NCBI GenBank assembly: GCA_934045075.1
Contig: OW203722.1
Location: 3,255,001-3,319,000, forward strand
Direction: 5' to 3'
DNA: 64,000 bases
Source of the DNA: Yponomeuta sedellus
Taxonomy: Eukaryota > Arthropoda > Insecta > Lepidoptera > Yponomeutidae
Made by a program: the position numbers and the translations under genes. The notes beneath the pieces were generated by a model. That model saw nothing but the letters and a program-made list of their open reading frames with translations. It did not search any database and was not told where the DNA came from. Below are positions 20,759-32,700 of this stretch, piece after piece (positions within the stretch are counted from its first letter, which is position 1; the number at the start of each line of letters is the position of its first letter).

Positions 20759-23700
20759 GTAAGTATTATTTCTTCTTCTTCTTCGGGCTATATTATGTAA
20801 TCCACTTCTGGACATAGCCCTCCCCTAATGAGCTGTCTTCAGTTTGCCGCATCGAGGATCTGCCAGCAGTTTTACGCATATCGTCATCCCACCTAGTCGG
20901 AGGGCGTCCTACACTACGTTTGCTGAGTCGCGGTCTCCACTCAAGAACGGTTGAGTGGAGACTCCAACGGTTGTCGGTTCCCCAACCAAAGACGTGTATT
21001 TGGCCCAAATGCCTACCAAAAATGCTATTAGGGTAGTGACGATAAATGACTGTTTATCTTCGCTTTGGCTCTTCAAATTCGATCAGTTCGCCTAGACCCG
21101 GCATTCCATTGAACTTTAAACAGCTTGAATTGAAGATGGACTCGGCAATTACTTACACTCTGTCATTGCAACGCGACAAATTGGTTTTCACTTGACTCCC
21201 ATTTGGTAATCTGATGAAAAAACTATTTTTCATTGCATCAGTCAGCCATGCGCCTGTTTTGCGTATTATTTGCTTCATTTCAATTACGAATCGAGTAATT
21301 TAGTTGTGATTTGACAATTTCTAATGACGAAATGAAATGAAATGGTATTATTCAAAGTAGCGCAGATACTGCGGCTTAATGAACGTTACAAGCCAAACTG
21401 GGTGTCTAGGTTTCCAAATCTATATCATTTTGGAGAAAAATGGACAAAAAATCTCCAAAGAATAAAAAGTCTCATTAAGGATTTAGTTTAGTTTAGAATA
21501 TCCATAAAGTATCCAGATTAAGTAGACAGATCCGAAGTAAGGTATCCAATAAATTCGAATTTTATTTATTTGCAATAAAATTAAAAATTTAAATGTTAAC
21601 TTAAAGAAGTTTCATAATTAATAGATTGCGTAGAGAAGAAACTAACAAAGAAACTCCACATTTATTCTTTTCAAAACAGATTTTAACTTAACAGAGTTTT
21701 AAAAAACCTATTTAGAGGCTAAAAATTCCACCCATGCCGGGACTCAAACCCGCGAACTCTGGCTATCCTTGCCAGCGCTTTTCCAACTGAGCTAATGGGC
21801 AACTCACCGGCATCAGTGAAATTACGAACCTCTTTACAATTTTCTCTGTGTTACGTACAGGCAGCGAGTCTTAACAGAGTTTTCAACTTAAAGTTAGATT
21901 ACACTATGCTGCTCGGCATGTACCAAATTGTCCCCGCTAACATTATTTTAACACCAGACGTAGTCTTCCAAATAATCCTTAATGTTAATATAGGCTTATA
22001 AATGAAAATCTTTTGTCAATTTTTGAACTGAAACTTTCGTAAGCACAACACATTGTAGACGGAGTCAAAGTCCGTATCTACTTACGGGTGTTGTTATATA
22101 TAGCGTTGTTAGTGTGAGACGATGCGAGTTCAGTCTCTGCTCACCATGATTAAGCTCTGCGTATCTGAGCCAAACCTGGTCGGACTCTTCCGATATAACA
22201 ACACTCGTAAGTAGATCCGGACTAAAAGTCTACAATATTTTGTCAAAGTGTTTTTTATTGAACTTCTCTGAAACGTTCACCGATTTTATTGATTATTAGA
22301 TTTTGCCCGCGACTCCGTCCGCGTGGACTTTTTTTGCAACACACGTTCACTCCCTTAAGAGTTAAATTTAGAAAAACGGTGACACACATATTTAATAATT
22401 TGTGTTGAAGAGTATTTATTTTAAGTTTGAAGAAAGTTAGACAACATTCTTTATACCTCCCATACAAATTTTAGTAACCCTTTTCGCCCCCTTAGGGGTT
22501 GAATTTAAAAAACTTTGGTCTTTTTCCTTGCTTAAATTATATAAATAGACCCTTTGTGCAAATTTTCAGCTTCCTAGGTTCAACGGCTTGGGCTGGGCGT
22601 TGATGATTGAGTCAGTCAGTCAGGACTTAGAATTTTATTTATATAGATTTTGTGTTCATCTGGTAGGTTTGACAATAGGCCGTAGGCTAATTATTATGGC
22701 TAAACAACCAGTTAATAATATAGTTGTAATAATGATCTATGTTTTCTTGAGACATTTTCCCAAATTGACGTAACGCAATACTGCTGATTCTTTTGGATGT
22801 GTGTACTGTGATATAAGGACTTGTTGATGCCTGGACCAAATGCTTTTACGACCATCTGATACTAACCCAAAACTGCGCTATTAGTTTAGCAAATTGATAC
22901 AACTGTGGTTCTTGAAGCTAAATTTTGGTAAGCACTACACTAAAAGAAATTTTAGGACGCAGAAGTTTTTCAGGTGAGACGAATTGCATGTTCACGCTTA
23001 GAGCAGTCCTAGTAAAGTAAACTAAAGTCATACTTAGTAAAGCGCCGAAATTTTCGTATTCACATTCGATCGGAGGCCGGAGTTAAGCATGAGCTAAGAG
23101 AAGAACTGTCTTAAGAAAGTCATCTATATTGTCTATTATTTTTAGTTATGTAGTTCTTACCGGTTTTTGAAATATTATATCGCTACACGAGACCAAGGCA
23201 ACATCATAAAAGTTTATGTATGTGAGAGTGAAATAAAAAGCTCAAAGATAATGCTCGTAGAACATCAGTGAAATGACGCTTGGAGTCGTCTGTGAACGAA
23301 AGATTTTTTTACAATCTTTGGTTGGCGGTTGGCGCGAGTTTTATAAGTTGGCGAAAATTGTACATACCTATTCGCAATTCTGTAAATTATTATTCAGTTT
23401 TGTTAATTTTTTATACACTGTCACAGAAAATGACTGAAAGAAAAATGACAGATCATTTTACGGCGTTTCCATTGGAATGGGAAGACCTCTTTCTGTCTGC
23501 TCGTCTCTTACAGAGAACAGGGCATTATAACATCTCTAATAGTTTCTTTGTGGAAGCGAAAACCATTGAGAAATTAGCTGTTTGATAAAATTCAAACAGA
23601 TTTTTTAAGTTCCTGAAGTAGATATTACTTTGCCTCGGAACAAAGGCTACATCATCCAGACCTAGGTTTCCCAAGGCGTCCACTTCTTCTAAAAAGTCTA

Positions 23701-26700
23701 TAACTTCAAAAACTGGACTAAAAGTCTACAATATGTTGTGCTTACGAAAGTTTTAGTTCAAAAACTTCAATACGATTCTATTTCCCACAAAGCTCCGCAG
23801 TAAACACAATGCTAATCAAAAACTCTAACCAAAACAATACGACAAAAAAGTAACCTCAAAGTAAAGAGAACCAAATGACAGATGACAATTCTATCTAAGT
23901 TCACGTAAAGTCACCAATATTGGCTACTTACACTTAGCTAAGTACCATTTCATACTGAACTTGATAAGTTTCGATTCTGAATACGAAATATTTCCAAATA
24001 CGTGATTTTGACATTTCTAAGACCGGTCTCAGCTTAGTTTTGAGCCTAGTGTCAGGAGTAAATCTCAGAGTTGTGAGTTCGTGCCCCACGTTGGGCGCCA
24101 GGCATCCGATACTTTAGCAGTAGGTGACCCTTAACTTTTTTAAGTAGCCATAAACGTCTCCCTACAGTGATACAGAGTACGGGCTTAACTAGGTACCATT
24201 CGTGTCCAACATGGATTGTTAAATTTAAGAGCTGATTTAGATGAGCACCTCAGACACTCAGGTTTCCTCAGAGCGGTTTTGAGAGCGGTGGTAAGTCACC
24301 GGCTTTTACATCGCGAGGTCGTGGGTTTGGACTCTGGCATGTACCAATGGCTTTGTTTTCTCTCTCTATGGCTTGCTCTCTCTAAGAAAAACCTGTAAGA
24401 TACAGTAGGACTAAAAAACTAAGACGAAAGAAAACATCGTGAAAAATTCTCCGCGTGTGATGTGTTCACATCACACACCTCAGGGCTTTAAATGGCCGAT
24501 TCAACGTGGTAATAATTCCATAATCTCTGTCTGAGAGAAGGCTTGCGCCCTACATTAGGACGTACGTACGGACGGACGGACGTACGTACGTATAGGGCTC
24601 CAGTTTTAGTACAACGCTGATTACTATTTCAGATTATAGTGGATCGAATTTCTCAAACTCATTTTATGTGACAATAGCAACAAATGTTCGTGCCACACAT
24701 GTGCACACTTATTGTGATCACTCGTTTGAACTTCTTTCTGGCGCCGCCATAAGAAGGATAAAGTGAAGTTAGCTAATTTGAAAGTATCGGAATCAGGAAT
24801 ATAACATTTTCAAAGAAGAAGCAGAACACACTGTTCAAAGCATCAAATCTTAAATCTATCACGACAGTACCTACATTTTAAAGTATCTTTTTGATTTTTT
24901 TTATATTGCTCAAGAAAAATAAACGAGGCATGATAATATAATACATTCTTAAGCAGGTGAACTTCAGTGAAATTTTCAATTCCAACAACGTTTATTGTAA
25001 ATTTATCCCGATATCTCCGTAGTTGATTATATGTCTAGTGGGGTAATTTTTTTGGACTCGTTAATAAGGTACGTGACAGTTTGCGTGGTGCGGTAAACAT
25101 TGTATTCTTCCCCCTAATTTAAGCACGTCAGGTATTTGTGTGGTGTGTTAGCATGTTTTTGTTGCTTTACAGAGCTGAGCTGGCGTGCAATGGCTCCAGA
25201 GAGGACTTGGACCCTTACGTCCCGGCTGACCATCGGCCCCAGGAATCAAATACTTCGTGAGTAATATCATCCCGTTACTATCATCAACACCACGCCACGG
25301 TTGATCACGGAATCATGGTTGTAATATTATTATTATATTTTATTGCACCCGAAACATTTAACAAGACATTACATAAGAAATAACATGTACAAAGGCGAGC
25401 TTATCTCTGAAAGAGATTTCTTCCAGCAAACCTTAGAGAGTCGGAGATTCAGTAAAAAGCGGGTCTATATAAGTGTACAAAATGTACTACATCAATATAA
25501 CCTACCGAATATTTTTCTGGTTGTGCAATAAAGTGTTCTCTATCTCTATCTATCTATCAACATCATCATGATATCATTGCCCGGTCAAATGGTATATATT
25601 GATCAATATGAAATAGGACGGTAAGGAAAAAATTCAGTGGGATTTCTCCACCGCAAACTTTTGGAGTTAACAAATTGCTTCCACCTTGAACCGTCTAAAG
25701 CCGAATTGAAATCATGGCAAATGAAGTTTGTGGACAAAAATTACAACAAAATTTCTTTTAACAGGGTTTCGTTTCTTGAAGAATGCCCATAATACTCTAA
25801 TACAGTATGTCAGTCTGTCTAACCTTTAATAGTGGAACATTGTGTATCTTTTATACTAATAATAAACACTGGAACGCCTTCAATTGTGGCTTTATTTTTA
25901 GTAGTAATATTTTAATACAACAGAAAACTGGATAAAAACGGATAAGCAGGTAAAATAGATCTGGTCGAAGGGTAAAGTGGTAGTAATGAAAATGAGGGGA
26001 ATTTCGAAATGTGTGAAATAATTTAAATATTTGAAAATGATAGATAGAAAAAAAATGGTGTAAAAAGGTTTGCACCGTTGCAATAGGTTTGTATTTTAAA
26101 CCCTTAGTTCAACCCTTCACATAATTATAACGAAAGTACTTTCCAGCAATACAAATCCAAAAACATTAATATTAAAGGATTTACAAAAGCCCACCCAAAA
26201 AACATACGTATTGTTTGTACTGTAACGTAAGACATAACATCGATAAGGTTCCTTAGAAAGAATTGCTCGATATAGGTACGGTACTTGTTTCACTTCTGCA
26301 AAAGTATTCTAAAAGTTTAATACTAGAGAATTCGTGTACAAAATTTATATTGTTGTATATCCCGACACGCCACCTAACGGTAATTAAAGAGTTCGTTGAT
26401 AGCCATCACGTTTGATGCACGTACCTCCGTGCCCTCCCTCAACCAGTCCTAATATTAAACAACTGGCGGCGAATCGGATCCACAAAAAAAATGTCGACCA
26501 GCACTTCATTCGGCGTTTTATCGACATTTGATCACCTACACCAGGATTGGGACAGCTACAAACAAAGACTATTGCAATGGTTCATTGCAAATGATATAAG
26601 TGACGAGTCCGACAAAGCCGGTGTGAAGCGCAAAGCGATTCTACTCAGCGCGCTCAGTGAAATTACCTTCAAACTCGCTAGTGATTTAGCGTTGCCTAAT

Positions 26701-29700
26701 AAGCTGCAAGATATCGAATTACAAGCTATTCTGAAGCTACTCGATGGCCATTTCACCCCCATGCGTTTCGGCTTTGCCGAAAGGTACCATTTTCACACGG
26801 CGGTACAACGCGAGTGAAGGACATGCACAGTGGGCAGCCAGAATCAGAGGACTCGCAGCACACTGCAACTTCAAAAACCTTGCAGAGGCACTTCTCGACA
26901 GATTTGTGATGGGCATGGTAGCAGGCCATGAACGCGACAAACTATTTGCTCAGAAAATCCAGGAGCTCACACTAGCGAAAGCCGAGGAGCTGGCAGAGAG
27001 CGTGCGCTGCGCACACAGAACATAAAAAAAGAGTAGAAGTAGTGACATGACACATTAGTACGAAAACCAGTGTAACCAAAATGATACACATAAACCAAAC
27101 GCATACTACGAATGCCAAGCTGCCATTGGTAAATAAAGTCAATGCCGAAAAGGTGTACATCATAAAAGTTTCGAGTGAAATATGCACCTTTTCCGAATGT
27201 TAACAATGATCAAAGTCAAATGACAGTGATGAAATAAGGGTTGGCATTTTGTAGTAACGCTACTCTACACTAGATGGAACTACCGCCGTGTCGGACCGAA
27301 AAGAACTTTTACCTAGTAAGACATAAAGTTCAAAATTGAAAAACAAATACATTCTCAGTTTGGGATGGGACAATGCGAGTTCTAGTTTGTCGATAGGGAG
27401 AACCTATCGACAAATTATACAAACAGTTTAACACATTAACGGCTGAATACGAATACTGATACTCAGAAGTATTTTTGGCTATTTCTTTTTTGCCTGCGGG
27501 TTGACTGGTAGGAAATGCATCTTTTTTACATTATCTTTTGTGCAATGAAGAAATAATACTAATAGGGTGGATACATATACAAATAAAACAATATGGTAGA
27601 TTTCATAATATTTTAAAATAATATCTCTTATTAAAACTAGCTTTAACCCACTGCTTCGCCGGCGTTAGAAATTATAATTGAAAGAATAATACTTTGTCTA
27701 TCTGTACGCCATGTTTCATAAGTAATACTAATTGATGATGGTACTAATATAATTTCATTTATACGCATGAGTCTAACCTGGAAGTGAAGTACATTTTTTC
27801 TGGTATTGCTGCATCACATAAGTGCCATCTTCCGCCTTTTTAGTTATTATGAAGTGTATGAAAATGCTCTGAATTTTGTGCTCCTCTTCGTTGGGAACCA
27901 ATTTTGCCTTCTTATCGCTGCCATCCATTTTAATTTCGTATCCGGTTTCCTTAGGAAAACTAAACGAAAACTCACTTCCAAATTGTTTTGATTCTGAGAG
28001 GGTTGTTTTATCATTGCCTCGGTTTGCTGTTGTCAAAGGGGTTGAAGTATTAAGGGTAAATAGCAGAATAATAAAAAAAACCATAAATCAAATAACATAA
28101 CATAACAAAAATCTGATGCTCGCCAAGAGAACAACCACTCGAACAGGTAAACAATATAATAAGTAATTTACTTAATGTTTTGAACTGAAGTAAAAAAAAC
28201 CATATGAGTCGTTTTCGATAACCTCACTTTACATCTCGGTTGGAATATTTAAAAATGTAAGATTAAAATTACTTTGATAGTTTCTTAAATATTGCAGTTT
28301 TTCTTCACCAGTTTATCAGGATAAACTGGTGAAGAAAAACTATACGCGATCTAGCTGTGCTCATTTCTTGTATGTGCTCATGTCACGTCTTGTATGAAAA
28401 TAATGTATGAGCTCCAATGACAGTTTTTACATGCACAACCACCAGCCGGCGACCGGAGCTCATACATTACTACTTTACTCGGCCCGGCGACCGGACGGCT
28501 ACCGGGTGCATATGAAAAGGCACTTAGGAAGTAGATATAAAATAACAATAATTATTTTACCTAGATATAAAATAACAATAATTATTTTACCTACTTAGAC
28601 GAATTGGAATTTACAATACCTAAGTACCGTTAAGTATGTATGACTACTAAGTCATAGACAATTAATTATCGATAGATTTTTATCATGTGTGCCCCCATCC
28701 GTAATTGAGTAGAATTCAAATTTTGACAGAAATTTCTAGAGAATGTACACTTTCTTCGATGAAAAATTAACTTTAGCAACCAGTAAATAAAGGTGGTTTC
28801 ACTTTCTCATTTTCGGATTGGTTTCCGTGTTCATGTCATTACAAATTTAATTAAAAATCCAATGAAATACGTCTTGCAGATGAAATGTTACGCCATGATC
28901 GGTATATTTTGGTGCCCAACTTTTATTTTTACTCTCTAACACAGCATAACAAGGCGGGTTAACAAAGTTTTCACCATTTTTTCTTTACTAGAAGCGCACG
29001 GCAACTGAAGTCAACAAATCTGTCACCGACTACGCATAGGCAATACATTGCTAATGTGAGGCACGCGGGCACCGCCCACTTACGACTTCTACTCTTTTTT
29101 TATGTTCTGTGGCTGCGCACGCCAGGCAGCAGGGGCGGCGTCAGGCGCGGCCACTGCGGCAACTGCCGCCAGGGACGGAGCTGTCTTCAACATCGTCGAG
29201 AAAAGCAATAAGTGTAGTGTGTGTGGTTCAAACAGCCATAAGGCAGGAAAGTGTCGCTTCAAATCATATAAATGTAAAAAGTGTGGCCAAAAAGGTCATT
29301 TGCAGAGAATGTGTTCTTGTAATAAAATTCTTTACGTTGAGCAAGGTGATGTGGAGGAAGAGGATGACGGTAAATCATTTTTCAATATTAGATGTGTAGA
29401 AAGTAAGCCTATGTCGGAGTCCGTGTCAATATGCGGTCAAGTATTAGTATTCGAGATTGACAGTGGTTCTGCTGTGAGTGTCATTTCTAAGCAAACGTAC
29501 AATAAAAAATTCCACGACGTGCCATTGTCAACCACTAATAAAACGCTAAAGAGCTATAATGGCTCTAGGATCTTGACCAAAGGTTGCGTCCATCTACCGA
29601 TTTCTTATTTAGGTAGTACACACACACACTAAAAATTTACGTGGTTTGTGATGGTGGACCGCCATTACTTGGCCGGGACTTTATCCAAGCATTTAACTTG

Positions 29701-32700
29701 GAGCTGACTCAGTCTGTTAATTATTGTTCAGAAGTAGATGAAAGTCTAAATAACCAAATTGTCGATTCTTTCCCCAAACTTTTTTCCGGTGACTTGGGAT
29801 GCTTTAACAAATACGAGGTAAAGCTGCATCTGAAACCAGATGCGAAACCTATATTTTTTAAAGCCCGACTTGTTGCGTTTGCTTTGAAGGAAATAATTGA
29901 CAAGGAAATAAATCGCCTTCTGGACCTCGGTGTCCTTAGGCCCGTAGAGCATTCTGAGTACGCCTCACCGGTAGTCCCAGCTTTGAGAAAAGATGGTGGT
30001 GTTCGTTTATGCGCTGATTATTCAGTTACATTGAATAAACAACTCGTAATCGAAAAATACCCACTGCCTACCGTCGATGAACTATTTTCTAAGTTACACG
30101 GCGGCAAACAATTCACTAAATTAAACCTCTCGATGGCTTATATATAATCAATTCTTGCTGTCTGAAGATTCACAACACCTAACTTGTATCAACACGCATC
30201 GAGGCCTGTTTAAATACACAAGAATGGTATTTGGCCTGTCCAGCGCAGCAGCGATATTCCAGCGTGCCATGGAGTGTCTGCTGGCTGGCATGGATGGCGT
30301 GTTGTGCTTCCAGGATGATATCCTAATCACTGGGGCTGACAAGTCTCAGCACAAGGAAAGGTTAACGTCAGTTTTACAAAAATTACAAGACGCGGGGCTT
30401 ACAGTTCAGATGCATAAATGCGAATTTTTCAAAAACCAAATAAGTTATCTGGGTTATGTCATTGACAAATACGGTCTGCGAAAATCCCCAGATAAGGTCA
30501 GAGCAATGTTAGAAGCGCCAGAACCAACAAATGTTCAACAGTTACAGTCGTTCCTCGGCCTTGTGAATTACTATCGCAGTTTTGTTCCCAACGCTTCATC
30601 AATATTGAGCCCATTGTATGATTTACTTCACAAAAATACTAAATGGGAGTGGACTTGTGCTCATAATGACGCATTTAATAAGATTAAAACAATGTTAGTA
30701 TCTGAACAGGTTCTGGCACACTTCGATGTCACTGCTAAGTTAATTTTAACCGTGGACGCCTCCCCATCTGGATTAGGTGCAATTTCGTCGCAAGTATGTA
30801 GTGACGGTTGCGAAAGACCTATTTCATTTGCGTCTAGAACGTTGTCGCCTGCGGAGAAAAAATATTTGCAAATACAAAAAGAAGCTACAGCCATTATATT
30901 CGGTGTTAGGCGTTACCACCAATACTTATATGGCAAAGCCGAGCCTTTTTGTTTGCGCACGGACCACAAGCCGCTGCTTGCGATATTTGGTCCGCATCGC
31001 GGCATACCGGAGGTATCGGCGAACCGGTTACAGCGCTACGCAATTTTCTTATCAGCTTACAATTATGTTATCGAGTACGTGCGTAGCGCAGACAATAGCG
31101 CCGACTACCTATCGCGTGCATGCGCACCGGTCAGCGGGAGTACGGCGGGGGCAAGCGGTGAGGTGCGGGAGGAGTGCGAAATCGAGGACCGCGCCGCGTA
31201 TATTAATTTTGTTGTCGACGGCAGCCTGCCAGTCACATTGAATCTACTGCGCAATGAGATAGCTCGTGATTCGCTGCTACAAAAAGTCATACACTTTGTT
31301 CAGAATGGTTGGCCGGACAAAATGTCTGACCCAGCCATTAAAGCGTATCACAGTTGTAGGTCACAGTTAGCCTACGAAAATGGGTGTCTCATGCGTGGCC
31401 ATAAGGTCGTAATTCCTACAGTATTGCAAGAAAAAATTTGCGAGGAATTGCATAGTTCTCATTTCGGTATAGTTAAAATGAAGGCGGAGGCTAGGTCACG
31501 TTTTTGGTTCCCGGGCATAGACGCAGCTCTCGAGAAGTTAACAGCGGAATGCATTGTTTGCGCGCAACTGCGGCCCTCCCCGCGTCGCGCGCCCCTAGCG
31601 CCCTGGCCATACCCGCCGCACCCCTTCTATAGGATTCATTTGGATTTTCTAGGCCCTTTCAAGGACCAAATGTATCTGATTGTAGCTGATGCATACAGCA
31701 AATGTGTTGAATGCTTTACAATGTCATCTACTTACAACACCAAAGCAGTAATTAGTAAACTGTATGATTTAATGTCACGATTGGGAATACCACACACAAT
31801 AGTTACTGATAACGGCACGTCGTTCACTTCTCACGAATTTGCGCAGATCTGCACAGTTAACGGGATAAGACACGTATTATCACCGGCCTATCACCCGGCA
31901 AGTAACGGGCAGGCTGAAAGCTTCGTGAAGATAGTGAAGAAGGGTTTAAAAACAATAGTACTCTCGAGTCCAAATAATAAAATTACTCAAGAAAAAATTG
32001 CTAAGTTTTTGTTTGACTACAGAAACTCTAGGAACGGCACCACAGAAAAATCACCTGCAGAAATCTTGTATGGACGGAATTTACGAACTAGGTTAGACTT
32101 ATTAAAACCCAATGACAATAATGAGTCATCCCCTGCGACCACAGACCTTGCTCAAACCGTAGAAAAACATCAGTCTTCACAGGTTAAACAATATCATGGC
32201 ACAACACGAAAAGAGATTAAAATAAACGACAATGTTTGGATAAAAAAATACACCACTAACGAAAAATTTGTATGGATTAAGGGCATAGTTGTAAGTAAAA
32301 CAGGGAATGTAATGTACACAATTCACATCCCGCACCTAAACTGCGAAGTGACCAGGCATGTGAATCAGATAAGACCGGACGCGGTGTCTTCACAGAACCT
32401 TCAGACACGTACATATGATCACTGGAGTCCAGAATTCTGACCGTCCAGAATTCTGACCTTCCTGACTCAATCACCAGTAATGACTCCGCAGTACTTACAC
32501 CTGAAGCCCCAAAAGCAGTGAACTGCACTGTCAGAATAGTCGCGGAGGGAGACTGCACCGCACCAGAGCAGATCCAGCCCGCAGCTGAACCAACATCACA
32601 AGCCGTGCTGTCGACAGCACCGCAACCTACACCTGGACCGGCGCCACAGCCCGTGCCCCAGCCGGCGACGCCCCCGTGCGCCCTCTCGCCGCAACCAGTG

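Larger units (their letters stand above)
27014..29111. mobile_element. 2.1-kb TIR element nested in Gypsy gag
   Basis: 2098 bp. 27014-27040 and 29085-29111 are perfect 27-bp inverted repeats (CACAGAACATAAAAAAAGAG outermost). Flanked by the 8-bp duplication GCTGCGCA (27006-27013, 29112-29119). Removing element plus one duplication (2106 bp, divisible by 3) leaves the gag frame continuous, which confirms the boundaries. Eight-base duplications point to the hAT, P or Merlin type groups, and which one is open. No transposase is visible, so it is non-autonomous. It contains nested repeat debris, a hairpin, a 30-bp tandem duplication and one secreted-looking ORF. Confidence 0.92.

Noticed and set aside
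23280..23585. 101-residue ORF in intron 1
   Set aside because: No recognisable domain, no splice partner and a composition like the surrounding AT-rich intron; not reported as a gene.
30777..31241. 154-residue plus-strand frame
   Set aside because: Shadow frame of the Gypsy RNase H region.
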